This document shows, one piece after another, positions 35,517-45,302 of a stretch of DNA of 64,000 bases. The notes below the pieces were generated by a model that was not told where the DNA came from, made no database searches, and saw only the letters and a program-made list of their open reading frames with translations. The position numbers and the translations under genes are program-made. This DNA comes from Algorimicrobium hallyeonense (GTDB lineage Bacteria; Bacteroidota; Bacteroidia; Flavobacteriales; Flavobacteriaceae), in NCBI RefSeq assembly GCF_042657385.1, contig NZ_JBHSLA010000006.1, positions 151,242 through 215,241 on the forward strand. Reading direction: 5' to 3'. The stretch's first letter is position 1, and the number at the start of each line of letters is the position of its first letter.

Positions 35517-37892
35517 ATGAAAATAAACTACTTTTTATTAGTCGCGCTGCTTACCATATCAGCGTTTTCGCAAAACAATAAAGCTTTCGAAAAATTTGAT
35601 ACAAAGGGAATGGAAACAAGCATTTTGGTTCCACAATCTCCCATTGTTAATATTACAGATTACAATAACAAAACGATAAACACCTATAGTTTTTACCAGG
35701 CGTATAAAACCATAGCACAAAACGATTTCCAAGACCGTTTTAAGCCACTTTCTAGTTTAAAAGAAGACAGCAAACAAAGCCATTTCACGAATTATATTCC
35801 ATTGGCAATTTTGCTTTCAGATTTTGAATCTATTACCGAACAAGCTTTCCGAAATCAAGTAGTAACAAGAGATGCGCAAGGCTTCATTATTCGTAGAAAC
35901 ACAAGTGAGGCTATTTTTGAAAAAAGAAACCTGTCTATTGCCGCGCCGCTTAGAGCAAAGCACAAAGGATTAGAAACGACGTTTTCAATAGCGTCAAAAC
36001 ATATTTTTAATGCAACAGAAAATGCCATTGAAGCCATTGCCATTAATTTTGATGATGGTCAAGATTTCAGGCCAATACCAACTAATCAAAATATACAAGT
36101 TTCCTATTTAGAGGCTGGAGATAAAACACTAACATTTCAAATAACATTAGCTAATGGATCCGTTATTTACCGTCAAGCAACTATAGAGATAGCTTATTCT
36201 AATGCCGATTTAGAACGAAATTTTAATCGTGTAATATCAACATTTAATTCAACTATTACACCAGACCTTTCGCCTTACGGAGAAACCACATCTTATCCGG
36301 GAACAGGTGAATACGAACTATTTTTAAGCGCTGATAATATTTTAGACAAACCTATTATTTTAGTCGACGGTTTTGATCCTGCTGATGGACGTGACATTGC
36401 TGGAATTTATGAACTACTAGATTTTGAAGAAAATGGAACCACCTCTAATTTAGGGGATTTGGTAAGGGACGAAGGTTTTGATGTGGTCATTCTGAATTTC
36501 CCAGTGTATACGCGCGCAGCTGATAATAAAATTATTGATGGTGGCGTTGATTTTATTGAACGAAACGCCATGCTTTTAGTAGAATTAATTAATAGCATAA
36601 ACGCACAAAAAATTGGCGTGGAAGACAATGTCATTATTGGGCCAAGTATGGGTGGTCTAATTTCAAGATATGCCATAAATTATATGGAGAATAATAATTT
36701 AGATCATGAAACTAGGTTATGGATTTCTTTTGATTCACCTCACCATGGTGCCAATGTGCCCATCGGGTTTCAACACCAGTTTAATTTTTTAGCTTTTGGA
36801 CTTGATGATTTTACTGTTTTAGGCGATCAAAATGTGGAAGAATTGCAACCTATTATTGATGGTATGTTACGCTCTTCTGCTGCTAGACAAATGTTGGTAG
36901 ATCAGTTTGAACCGCATATTACAAATAGCGATGGTGTTACTTTTAATAGCGCTTTAAATTTACCGCAACAACATCCTTACAAAGCCATTTTGGACACGAG
37001 AATGAATAGTTTAACCGCATCTGGATTTCCAGAGTTAACACGAAATATTTCAATTATTAATGGAAGTGGTATAAATTCTAGATACCAAGATAATACAGCA
37101 GCTGCAAATAATTTAAATCCTGGCAGTCGTATTCTTAATGCCAATATTGATGTTATTTCAGGCGCCGAATTAAAAGCCGAAACACGTTTTACACCTAATG
37201 CGGGTTCACAAGTTTATAGTAGTAAAGTACATTTGGATTTTGCTTGGTGGTTTCCGTTAGCCAACGACCGTATTAACAATGCCACATCCCGAGCCCCAAG
37301 CTTTTCTAATGGTGTGGACGCTGCTTCTGGTGGATTATTTGATATTTTGAGCTTGACTGAAGATTTATCCACAGATGGTTTGGTGGGCGATTTTCTAAAC
37401 GCGCTCTCCACAGATTATTTTAATTTTATTCCAAGCGTCAGTTCTATGGCTTTTGAAATTACTAATAATGAAATCGATTGGTTTCATACGCCAAGTAATG
37501 TTACAACCGCTCGTGCAACAACCAGCACCACACCTTTTGATGCTTGGTATATGCCAAATGAAAATGAACCACACGTAACATTAACACCTCAAAATGTTGA
37601 TTTTGCTATAAACGAAATTATTCTAGAAACATTACATACAGATTCATTTTCTGAAAACTTTATGAAACTGGAACAAAATCCGGTTTCACAAAGTTTTACA
37701 ATTTTAAGTTCACAAACCTATAACAATGCCAATATATCCATAGTAGATATTACTGGGAAAACAGTTTTACAATTAACTTTAAATGTAACCCAACGTACTA
37801 CCGTTCCGTTCCAAATGGCTTCGGGATTGTACATTTTAAATGTAGAAAGCGACGGCAATCAAATTTTAAAAACAAAATTATTAGTTAAGTAA
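35517..37892 (+). CDS. T9SS-secreted alpha/beta-hydrolase (lipase-like) protein
   Basis: This 791-residue protein has a signal peptide (about 1-18), a long N-terminal region, an alpha/beta-hydrolase domain with the nucleophile S377 in the elbow GPSMGG, and DSPHHGA downstream as in triacylglycerol lipases and PGAP1-like proteins. The last 75 or so residues are a type A T9SS sorting domain (NANISIVDITGKTVLQ, ending LKTKLLVK). The expected fate is export by Sec, then secretion or surface anchoring by the T9SS. Substrate is unknown; lipid or ester is likely. It is monocistronic and followed by a MITE-like palindrome. Confidence 0.88.
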   Translation: MKINYFLLVALLTISAFSQNNKAFEKFDTKGMETSILVPQSPIVNITDYNNKTINTYSFYQAYKTIAQNDFQDRFKPLSSLKEDSKQSHFTNYIPLAILLSDFESITEQAFRNQVVTRDAQGFIIRRNTSEAIFEKRNLSIAAPLRAKHKGLETTFSIASKHIFNATENAIEAIAINFDDGQDFRPIPTNQNIQVSYLEAGDKTLTFQITLANGSVIYRQATIEIAYSNADLERNFNRVISTFNSTITPDLSPYGETTSYPGTGEYELFLSADNILDKPIILVDGFDPADGRDIAGIYELLDFEENGTTSNLGDLVRDEGFDVVILNFPVYTRAADNKIIDGGVDFIERNAMLLVELINSINAQKIGVEDNVIIGPSMGGLISRYAINYMENNNLDHETRLWISFDSPHHGANVPIGFQHQFNFLAFGLDDFTVLGDQNVEELQPIIDGMLRSSAARQMLVDQFEPHITNSDGVTFNSALNLPQQHPYKAILDTRMNSLTASGFPELTRNISIINGSGINSRYQDNTAAANNLNPGSRILNANIDVISGAELKAETRFTPNAGSQVYSSKVHLDFAWWFPLANDRINNATSRAPSFSNGVDAASGGLFDILSLTEDLSTDGLVGDFLNALSTDYFNFIPSVSSMAFEITNNEIDWFHTPSNVTTARATTSTTPFDAWYMPNENEPHVTLTPQNVDFAINEIILETLHTDSFSENFMKLEQNPVSQSFTILSSQTYNNANISIVDITGKTVLQLTLNVTQRTTVPFQMASGLYILNVESDGNQILKTKLLVK

Positions 37893-37910
37893 ACAATATT
37901 GAATTTTAAT

Positions 37911-38051
37911 TAAAAGAGGCTGTTTTAATAATAGCAACTCGATGTCCAACTTAGCGCAGTAGAAGTTTTCATGTTTTTATAACACAAACATTTCCACTGT
38001 ATTCGATGTGACATTTAGAGTGAAAATTTACTTTTCAGACAGCCTCTTTTA
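37911..38051. repeat. MITE-like imperfect palindrome
   Basis: Perfect 12-bp terminal inverted repeats (37912-37923 and 38039-38050, AAAAGAGGCTGT outwards to inwards) enclose 115 bp. An inner 6-bp repeat (37971-37976 and 37986-37991) has the same centre, 37981, so the whole unit folds as one long imperfect hairpin. The ends resemble those of Bacteroidetes insertion sequences (AGAGGCTGTC type), and the interior contains a degenerate form of a TGTC..CTGAGCGCAGTCGAAG repeat that I recall as common between flavobacterial genes. No coding capacity. It lies between convergent genes and may also end transcription. Confidence 0.65.
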
Positions 38052-38091
38052 TATTTTTGTGAAATTTTATTCCGATTCAAAATTAAACATA

Positions 38092-38721
38092 TTACCCTTT
38101 AAACTTAATGGGTAAATGCACCACCTTTTTAGTCTCGAAAAATGCTTCCAAATAAAAATCGGAAATATTATAAATCGTTGCTGATTTATAGTCTTGGAGT
38201 TCTTCCGATAAATCGCCTCCTTTTAAATACAAAATCCCATTTTTAAGTTCATGGTTTTGTTTCTTGGCAACTTTACCTTTTATCCAGTGCACAAAAGTTG
38301 GCATGGCAGCCACGGCTCTACTAATAATGAAATCGTAGGTATCTTTGATTTCCTCAACTCGGGAATGCGTAGTTTTTACGTTAGTCAGCTCTAATCCAGC
38401 AACAACCTCATCCACCACTTTCAATTTTTTAGCAATACTATCTACCAAATGAAATGTGCATTTTGGATATAAAATAGCTAGTGGAATACCTGGAAAACCA
38501 CCTCCAGTTCCAACATCCATTAATTTAGTTCCTGGTTTAAAATCAATCACTTTTGCAATGGCCAAAGCGTGCAAAACATGGCGTAAATACAACTCATCAA
38601 TATCCTTTCTCGACACAACATTTATCTTCAAATTCCAGTCTTGATATAAGGCTTCTAATTGCGTAAATTTAGCAATCTGATCTTCCGTTAGGTTGGGAAA
38701 ATACTTTAAAATGAGTTCCAT
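38092..38721 (-). CDS. rsmG: 16S rRNA (guanine-N7)-methyltransferase
   Basis: This is a 209-residue RsmG, which methylates N7 of G527 in 16S rRNA. The SAM motif is LMDVGTGGGFPGIPLAI (about 69-85), and the later IISRAVAAMPTFVHW and YLKGGDLSEEL blocks are typical. Length matches the family. It is divergent from the desaturase gene and ends near the palindrome at 37911-38051. Confidence 0.95.
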   Translation of the reverse strand: MELILKYFPNLTEDQIAKFTQLEALYQDWNLKINVVSRKDIDELYLRHVLHALAIAKVIDFKPGTKLMDVGTGGGFPGIPLAILYPKCTFHLVDSIAKKLKVVDEVVAGLELTNVKTTHSRVEEIKDTYDFIISRAVAAMPTFVHWIKGKVAKKQNHELKNGILYLKGGDLSEELQDYKSATIYNISDFYLEAFFETKKVVHLPIKFKG

Positions 38722-38777
38722 ATTCTTCGATTTTCGACAAAAATAGGTAATTTTTTGTGCATATTTTTATGAAAACT

Positions 38778-38812
38778 TTGTGTTCATAACGGCTCATTAT
38801 AATTATATTTGC
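38778..38812 (+). promoter_or_regulatory. Bacteroidetes promoter of the desaturase gene
   Basis: A TTTG (38778-38781) and a perfect TATATTTG (38805-38812) are spaced by 23 bp, the arrangement known for flavobacterial vegetative promoters. The start codon is 50 bp downstream. Confidence 0.65.
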
Positions 38813-38862
38813 ATAAATATGTGTTACAACCTGGTTTGTAAGTACATTTTAAATAACATAGT

Positions 38863-39957
38863 ATGACAAATAAAACCCTTTCTTTCTCAAGAAATGATTC
38901 TGCAAAATTCTTCAGAACATTGAATAAGCGCGTGAATGATTACTTCAAAGAAAATAATATAAAAAAAACAGGTAATTGGACTTTATACATTAAAGCCATA
39001 ATCATGTTTACCCTACTTTTAGGGCCTTTAGTCCTTTTATTAACCTTAAGCATGCCTGGCTGGTTGCAAATAATTTGTATGGTAGTCATAGGAATTGGAA
39101 TTGCTGGTGTTGGAATGAACGTGATGCATGATGCTAATCACGGATCTTTTTCTAGTAAAAAATGGGTAAATACCTTAATGGGAAGTAGTATTCATATTTT
39201 AGCTGGAAACGACTACAATTGGAAAGTTCAACATAATGTTTTACACCATACCTACACAAATATTCAAGGTCATGATGAGGATATTGATGCAGGACGAATT
39301 ATCCGATTCTCAAAACATTCTAAATGGATGAAAATCCACCAATACCAAAAGTATTATGCATTTTTACTTTATGGACTATTAACAGTAAACTGGGCAATTA
39401 CAACCGACTTTAAACAGACCTATGTTTACCTGAAAAGAAAATTATCTTATGGTGATTTTCCTAATCCAGCAACACAATGGACGAAATTAATTATTGGTAA
39501 AATATTATATTATTCACTTTGGGTAGTTTTACCATTAGCTTTAGGCTTTGCCTGGTGGAAAGTGTTAATCGGATTCTTAATTATGCATTATACAGCTGGT
39601 GTAATTTTAAGTGTTATTTTCCAATTAGCGCATGTCATGCCAAATACGGAAATGCCTTTACCTGATGAAGAAGGAAACATGAAAAACACATGGGCTATTC
39701 ATCAATTATTTACCACCTCTAATTTTTCACCAAAAAGTTGGATTGTAGAGTTTTACACAGGCGGTTTAAACAGACAGGTAGAGCACCATTTATTTGCTCA
39801 TATTAGTCATGTTCACTATAAAAACATTGCTAAAATAGTGAAAGAAACGGCGCATGAATTTAGCTTACCATATAATGAATACAATTCTATTTGGACAGCT
39901 ATAGCAGAACACTACAACCAATTAAAAACACTTGGTGCAAAACCGAGTATGGCTTAA
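38863..39957 (+). CDS. Membrane fatty acid (acyl-CoA type) desaturase
   Basis: This 364-residue di-iron membrane desaturase has the three His boxes: HDANH (89-93), HNVLHH (124-129) and QVEHH (305-309). The Gln in the third box is typical of the front-end or linoleoyl-CoA-like subgroup, although there is no cytochrome b5 domain. Helices are seen at about 45-62, 66-85, 168-185 and 200-230. It introduces a double bond into membrane fatty acids; the position is not determinable. It is followed 30 bp later by an aminotransferase. Confidence 0.93.
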   Translation: MTNKTLSFSRNDSAKFFRTLNKRVNDYFKENNIKKTGNWTLYIKAIIMFTLLLGPLVLLLTLSMPGWLQIICMVVIGIGIAGVGMNVMHDANHGSFSSKKWVNTLMGSSIHILAGNDYNWKVQHNVLHHTYTNIQGHDEDIDAGRIIRFSKHSKWMKIHQYQKYYAFLLYGLLTVNWAITTDFKQTYVYLKRKLSYGDFPNPATQWTKLIIGKILYYSLWVVLPLALGFAWWKVLIGFLIMHYTAGVILSVIFQLAHVMPNTEMPLPDEEGNMKNTWAIHQLFTTSNFSPKSWIVEFYTGGLNRQVEHHLFAHISHVHYKNIAKIVKETAHEFSLPYNEYNSIWTAIAEHYNQLKTLGAKPSMA

Positions 39958-39987
39958 TTTTCATTTACTTTTAAAAAGATATTTCTA

Positions 39988-41175
39988 ATGAATGTACTTT
40001 CAGATAGAGTTTTAAACATGGCCACGTCTGCCACATTAGCTATGGCAGCTAAAACGCGCGAATTACGTGCGGAAGGCAAAGATATTATTGGATTGAGTTT
40101 GGGTGAACCAGATTTCAATACACCAGATTATATTAAAGAAGCGGCTGTTCAAGCCATTCATGATAATTACAGTTCCTACACACCAGTTGATGGTTATGTA
40201 GAACTAAAACAAGCCATTATCACCAAATTTAAGCGTGATAACAATTTAACCTATACCTTACCACAAATTGTGGTGTCTACAGGTGCTAAACAAGCACTTT
40301 ACAATGTGGCACAAGTAATGATTAATCCAGGTGACGAAGTTATTTTACCATGTCCATATTGGGTAAGCTATGCAGATATTGTTGAGCTTGCCGAGGGCGT
40401 TCCTGTAGAAGTACAAACCAGTATTGCCACCGATTTCAAAATGACACCTGCACAATTGGAAGCAGCTATTACACCAAGAACAAAAATGATTTGGTATAGC
40501 TCTCCTTGTAATCCAAGCGGCTCGCTTTACAGCAAAGAAGAATTACGTGCTTTAGCCGATGTGCTTCAAAAACATCCAAATATTTATGTGGTTTCTGATG
40601 AAATTTACGAGCATATTAACTTTACAGAAAACGGTCATGCTAGTATGGCCCAATTTCCAGATATGTTTGATAGAACCATAACTATAAATGGTGTTTCTAA
40701 AGCCTTTGCTATGACAGGCTGGCGAATTGGGTATTTAGGTGCGCCAGAAAATATAGCACGTGCTTGCAACAAAATGCAAGGCCAAGTAACTAGTGGTGCT
40801 AATAGTATTGCACAGCGTGCGGTAATTACAGCTTTAAATGAATTGCCAACGCGCGTTAAGTTCATGATAGATGAATTTCATATTCGTCGCGATTTGGTTT
40901 TAACCTTATTGGATGATGTGCCTGGGTTTATAAATAATACCCCAGAAGGTGCTTTTTATGTATTCCCTAATATTTCGGCTTTCTTTGGAAAAACCTTAAA
41001 AGGAATGACGATTAACAATGCTACCGATTTCTCATTATTCTTATTAGAACACGCCTTGGTAGCAACGGTTACAGGTGATGCGTTTGGCGCACCAGATTGC
41101 ATTCGCTTATCTTATGCAGCTAGTCAAGCACAAATTATTGAAGCTATTAAGCGAATTAAAGAGGCTGTTTCATAA
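39988..41175 (+). CDS. Class I/II pyridoxal-phosphate aminotransferase (aspartate aminotransferase type)
   Basis: This is a 395-residue PLP enzyme of the AspC-Ib type. The Schiff-base Lys is K238 in NGVSKAFAMTGWRIGY. Other family blocks are LSLGEPDFNTP, SSPCNPSG, YVVSDEIYEH and the carboxylate-binding Arg in CIRLSYA. It probably makes aspartate from oxaloacetate and glutamate; prephenate or another keto acid could also be used. It starts 30 bp after the desaturase. Confidence 0.92.
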   Translation: MNVLSDRVLNMATSATLAMAAKTRELRAEGKDIIGLSLGEPDFNTPDYIKEAAVQAIHDNYSSYTPVDGYVELKQAIITKFKRDNNLTYTLPQIVVSTGAKQALYNVAQVMINPGDEVILPCPYWVSYADIVELAEGVPVEVQTSIATDFKMTPAQLEAAITPRTKMIWYSSPCNPSGSLYSKEELRALADVLQKHPNIYVVSDEIYEHINFTENGHASMAQFPDMFDRTITINGVSKAFAMTGWRIGYLGAPENIARACNKMQGQVTSGANSIAQRAVITALNELPTRVKFMIDEFHIRRDLVLTLLDDVPGFINNTPEGAFYVFPNISAFFGKTLKGMTINNATDFSLFLLEHALVATVTGDAFGAPDCIRLSYAASQAQIIEAIKRIKEAVS

Positions 41176-41187
41176 AAATATTTTATT

Positions 41188-42087
41188 ATGAAATTTATAC
41201 TCTCATTTATATGCTTAACGACATTTTTGCTTTTTGGTTGTACACCAGACAATAACCCCAATATTACAACTGATGAGCTTGCTGTTGATGATTTTTATAT
41301 TCAAAGTTATCATGGTATGTATGGTCAAAATGGCAACTCATTATTTCTAAATACCAATGGTGATAATCTGGTTAAGTTTGAATATGATGCCCAAAATAGG
41401 ATAATATTCAGAATTGGTGATATCGTTCATATTTCTGGTGGAGGTGGTTATCTCCACGATTCTTTATACACTGAAGTAACTTACGAAAACGATAAAGCAA
41501 CCTTAACAAAGAAAATACATCCTTTTGGAGGATTATCACAAGTTAGAGCTAATTATCAAACAATAACATTTGACTCAAGGAATAGAATGGTTCAAAAAAT
41601 TAATTTTCTTGAACATAATAACCCTGAAGAAATAGATACGACAAGATTTACGTATTTAGACAACAAATTAGTAAAGTATCGTAAGACATACACCGATGCA
41701 CCCGATTATTTAGATTACAGTTTGAGCTTCTTTATAGAATCGGATTTGTATTATACATATGGGAATTTAGATAGCATTGTTACCATAAAAACAAGGAAAT
41801 TCAGTGATGAACCTTACATCATAATTGCTGGTAAAGAAGTTGAAATTTTCAGTCAATATGACACAGCGAAAAATCCGTTTAGAAAGCTATCTATGTTTGA
41901 TGAAACGTTCTATAGATCGCTATCCAAAAACAACTATACCGATTATAGAAAAATAGTAATTCCGTATTACTATCCTGATAGCGATTATACACAACCAGGT
42001 TATTATGGCCCAAGACAAGAAACGGAATTTCAAACGTGGTCATTCGCTTATGATGCAGAAGGCGAATGGATTTATGATGAGTTATAA
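41188..42087 (+). CDS. Lipoprotein of unknown function
   Basis: This 299-residue protein has a lipoprotein signal with lipobox LFGC (about residue 18). The mature part has repeated short strands with turns (FEYDAQNRIIFRIG, VTYENDKATLTKK, ITFDSRNRMVQK, FTYLDNKLVKY), the pattern of small Bacteroidetes lipoproteins of the DUF4595/RHS-like kind. It probably sits on the outer membrane. It starts 12 bp after the aminotransferase and is probably co-transcribed, although no functional link is apparent. Confidence 0.72.
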   Translation: MKFILSFICLTTFLLFGCTPDNNPNITTDELAVDDFYIQSYHGMYGQNGNSLFLNTNGDNLVKFEYDAQNRIIFRIGDIVHISGGGGYLHDSLYTEVTYENDKATLTKKIHPFGGLSQVRANYQTITFDSRNRMVQKINFLEHNNPEEIDTTRFTYLDNKLVKYRKTYTDAPDYLDYSLSFFIESDLYYTYGNLDSIVTIKTRKFSDEPYIIIAGKEVEIFSQYDTAKNPFRKLSMFDETFYRSLSKNNYTDYRKIVIPYYYPDSDYTQPGYYGPRQETEFQTWSFAYDAEGEWIYDEL

Positions 42088-42216
42088 GATTGATCTAACC
42101 TCATAAAGCATTATCAATAAAGGGATTTTATATTTTAGCAAACACTATGAAATTCTGATATAAATTCAGAATGAAACCATTTCAAAAACTAAACATTTTT
42201 AAATAAACGTTCTATC

Positions 42217-43710
42217 TTACCTATTCCGCCAAAAGAAAGGCGTCAATAAAATCAATACTGTAAACAATTCCAAACGTCCAATCAGCATTAAAAAGGCTGC
42301 CCACCATTTTCCTAAAGCTGGTAAGGATGCATAATTATTAACTGGACCAAAATCGCCAAAAGCTGGACCCACGTTTCCTAAACTAGAAGCTGCAATTCCT
42401 ATGGAAGACATGAAGTCTAATCCAAACATAGAGAACACTAAAGAACCTACAATAAAGGACAGCATATATAAGATAAAGAAGGCAAGAATATTAAAAACAA
42501 TATCTCCTGAAACCGCTCTGGAATTATAGCGTACTGGTAAAATAGCATTTGGGTGCAAAGCACGCTTGAATTCTAAAAAACCATTGCGTATTAAAATTAA
42601 ATGGCGCACTACTTTTACCCCACCCGAGGTGCTTCCTGCTGAACCACCTAAAAACATCAACCCAAAAAAGAATACCACTAAAAATGGTGACCATAAGGTA
42701 TAATCGGCTGTAATAAAACCTGTAGTTGTTACAACACTTAATACTTGAAACATGCCATGACGTAGGGCACTTTCTGCTTCACCCCAAACCATGGGATGTG
42801 CAATGGATGATATTGTTGGATCTGCTTTAAAATAAATAATGGTACTCGCAATGATGGTAAAAATCACAATAAAAGACAGGTAGAGCTTAAACTCGTCATC
42901 TTTTAGTATTTTCTGAACCTTCCCTTTAAAGGCAAAATAGCTTAAAACAAAATTAGTTCCAGCCAAAAACATAAAAAGGATAATGATATACTGAATAACC
43001 GGTTGATCATTCCAATAGGCAACACTCGCATTTTTGGTTGAAAACCCACCAGTAGATAAGGTACTCATAGCATGATTCATGGCGTCAAACAAATTCATTC
43101 CGGCCACTTTTAACAAAATAGTTTCTGCTACGGTATACCCAAAATAAATGAGCCATAACCGTTTGGCTGTATCGGTAATTCTTGGATGTAACTTATCGGC
43201 ATTAGGTCCTGGCGCTTCAGCCGCAAACAACTGCATACCTCCTATTCCTAACAAGGGCAAGATAGCTATGGCTAAAACAATTATTCCCATCCCGCCTATC
43301 CAATGTGTCATACTACGCCAAAAAAGAACCCCTTTTGGAATAATTTCAATATCATTCAAAATAGTGGCACCTGTTGTAGTATAGCCAGACATAGTTTCTA
43401 GAAAGGCGCTGGTAAAATCCGGAATAGCACCTGTAAAAACATAAGGTAAACAACCTGAAAGCGCCATGATAAGCCAGCCAAATGTAACGACCACATAGCC
43501 TTCACGCTTATCCATGATTTTTTTATGATCACGCGTGGCATACATCAACGAAACGCCTAATAAAAGCGTACTAATACCCGCCAAAAATAATGGAAACGTA
43601 ACGCCATCTTTATAAATATAGCTGATGAGTGTAGACACGAGCATAAAGCCACCATTAAATAAAAGCAGCAAACCTAAAAAGTGAAAAATGATTTTATAGT
43701 TCAGTTTCAT
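42217..43710 (-). CDS. trkH: Trk-type potassium uptake protein TrkH
   Basis: This 497-residue K+ channel-like subunit has four M1-P-M2 repeats. The four pore-loop glycines are visible in TTTGATI, STGGFST, TTTGFIT and LGNVGPA. It imports K+ through the inner membrane, gated by TrkA. It starts 2 bp after trkA on the minus strand, so the two form an operon. Confidence 0.95.
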   Translation of the reverse strand: MKLNYKIIFHFLGLLLLFNGGFMLVSTLISYIYKDGVTFPLFLAGISTLLLGVSLMYATRDHKKIMDKREGYVVVTFGWLIMALSGCLPYVFTGAIPDFTSAFLETMSGYTTTGATILNDIEIIPKGVLFWRSMTHWIGGMGIIVLAIAILPLLGIGGMQLFAAEAPGPNADKLHPRITDTAKRLWLIYFGYTVAETILLKVAGMNLFDAMNHAMSTLSTGGFSTKNASVAYWNDQPVIQYIIILFMFLAGTNFVLSYFAFKGKVQKILKDDEFKLYLSFIVIFTIIASTIIYFKADPTISSIAHPMVWGEAESALRHGMFQVLSVVTTTGFITADYTLWSPFLVVFFFGLMFLGGSAGSTSGGVKVVRHLILIRNGFLEFKRALHPNAILPVRYNSRAVSGDIVFNILAFFILYMLSFIVGSLVFSMFGLDFMSSIGIAASSLGNVGPAFGDFGPVNNYASLPALGKWWAAFLMLIGRLELFTVLILLTPFFWRNR

Positions 43711-43712
43711 AC

Positions 43713-45062
43713 TTACAAGAACAGTTTTTCAACTTCTTTAATAGAACGTGGTAATCCGCAAATCACGACCAAATCTCCTTCCTGGATCTTAAAATCTCCT
43801 AATGCAATATTTCCAATCCCATCTCTTATAACGCCCGCAATAATAGCAGATCTTGGAAAGCCTGCATCTTTAATTAATTTATTGCAAATTTTTGAACGCG
43901 CTTTCACTTTAAATTCTAAAAGCTCGGCATCCATATTATTTAATTTGGTCATAGCTAATACTTCACCACGTCTCACGTATCTAAAAATGGTATTAGCAGC
44001 TAATAATTTTTTATTTATTAGAGTATCAATACCTATGGATTGCGACAACTCAAAATAATCCATGTTTTCAACCAAGGAAATAGTTTTTTTAACACCTTTT
44101 GATTTGGCTACTAAACTCGACATAATATTAATTTCGCTATTCCCTGTTACGGCAATAAAGGCATCCATTGCACCCATGTTTTCTTCATTCAATAAATCAA
44201 CATTCCGGCCATCACCATTTATAACTAGTACATTTGGCAATTCATCCGCAATATCAAACGCGCGGTTTTTGTCTTTTTCAATCAGTTTCACGTTAAAACC
44301 ATTAGCCGATAAATCACGAGCTGTTTTATAACCAATTTTACTACCACCAAGAATCATGACATTCTTAATTTCTGTATTGGTTTTACCTGTAATTTTACAT
44401 AATTCTTCAGCACCACCTTCCGATGTTATAAACACCACGTGATCGCCTTCCTTTAATTGGGTATCACCTCTTGGAATAATAGTATATTGTGTTCCAAAGC
44501 GTTGAATTGCGATTGGCACAAAATGTATATCTGGAAATATTTCGGCTGCTTCCTGAACCGTTTTCCCTGCAAAAGGCATGGTTCTAGATAGATCTAATCC
44601 CACCATAGTTAGTGCACCATCTTCAAAAGCATAGGTATCACTAAATGCAGACTGGGATAGTAATAATCTAATTTCAGCCGCGGCTAAAGCTTCTGGTGAA
44701 ATCAATTCATCAATACCAAATTTAGTAAAACCTACTTCATCTTTATGTTGTATAAATTCGGTGTTGGAAATCCTAGCAATGGTTCGTTTGGCTCCTAACT
44801 GTTTTGCCAATACACAAACCGTAATGTTTGTTGTTTCTGAAGATGTTACGGCAATTACCAAATCACTTTGGGCAACACGTGCATCTTTTAAAATAGAAAT
44901 GGAAGTTGCATCGCCTTTCATAACCTTTATATCCAAATGATTATCTGCATTGAGCAAACTTTCTTTGTTGGTATCTATCAGCGTAATTTCTTGCGATTCA
45001 AAGGATAATAGTTTTGCTAAATGAAATCCAACTTCACCAGCACCCGCAATAATAATTTTCAT
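43713..45062 (-). CDS. trkA: Trk system potassium transporter regulatory subunit TrkA
   Basis: This 449-residue cytoplasmic ring protein has two RCK-N domains, each with a Rossmann glycine motif (GAGEVGFHLA at about 6, GGSKIGYKTA at about 237), each followed by an RCK-C domain. It binds NAD(H) and adenine nucleotides and opens TrkH. A -7-like TATCTTTG lies on the minus strand at 45199-45192. It is first in the trkA-trkH operon. Confidence 0.95.
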   Translation of the reverse strand: MKIIIAGAGEVGFHLAKLLSFESQEITLIDTNKESLLNADNHLDIKVMKGDATSISILKDARVAQSDLVIAVTSSETTNITVCVLAKQLGAKRTIARISNTEFIQHKDEVGFTKFGIDELISPEALAAAEIRLLLSQSAFSDTYAFEDGALTMVGLDLSRTMPFAGKTVQEAAEIFPDIHFVPIAIQRFGTQYTIIPRGDTQLKEGDHVVFITSEGGAEELCKITGKTNTEIKNVMILGGSKIGYKTARDLSANGFNVKLIEKDKNRAFDIADELPNVLVINGDGRNVDLLNEENMGAMDAFIAVTGNSEINIMSSLVAKSKGVKKTISLVENMDYFELSQSIGIDTLINKKLLAANTIFRYVRRGEVLAMTKLNNMDAELLEFKVKARSKICNKLIKDAGFPRSAIIAGVIRDGIGNIALGDFKIQEGDLVVICGLPRSIKEVEKLFL

Positions 45063-45255
45063 CTGTTTACGTTTATTGTTTTTTCAATGGTCAGATGGAA
45101 CCTTAAATAATTAAACCTAGTATTACCTCGCATCTTAATGCAAAAATTTAATCAATTTCAGTTTCACGTAGTTTTTTTCTAAAAAGTAGTACAAAGATAA
45201 AGCAAAAAATAGGACTTCTATAAATTTCCATGGGTTATAATAAATTACCATGTAG

Positions 45256-45287
45256 TTGTTTAATGGTTATGTAATAGTTTATATTTG
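45256..45287 (+). promoter_or_regulatory. Bacteroidetes promoter of ubiE-porT
   Basis: A TTG (45256-45258), a 21-bp spacer and a perfect TATATTTG (45280-45287) fit the flavobacterial promoter consensus. It ends 15 bp before the TTG start codon of ubiE, so the leader is very short. Confidence 0.7.
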
Positions 45288-45302
45288 CAAAAAAAATAAA
45301 AG

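Noticed and set aside
42152..42172. 7-bp inverted repeat (ATTCTGA / TCAGAAT) between the lipoprotein gene and trkH
   Set aside because: Short stem, no T run on either side; not enough for a terminator call.
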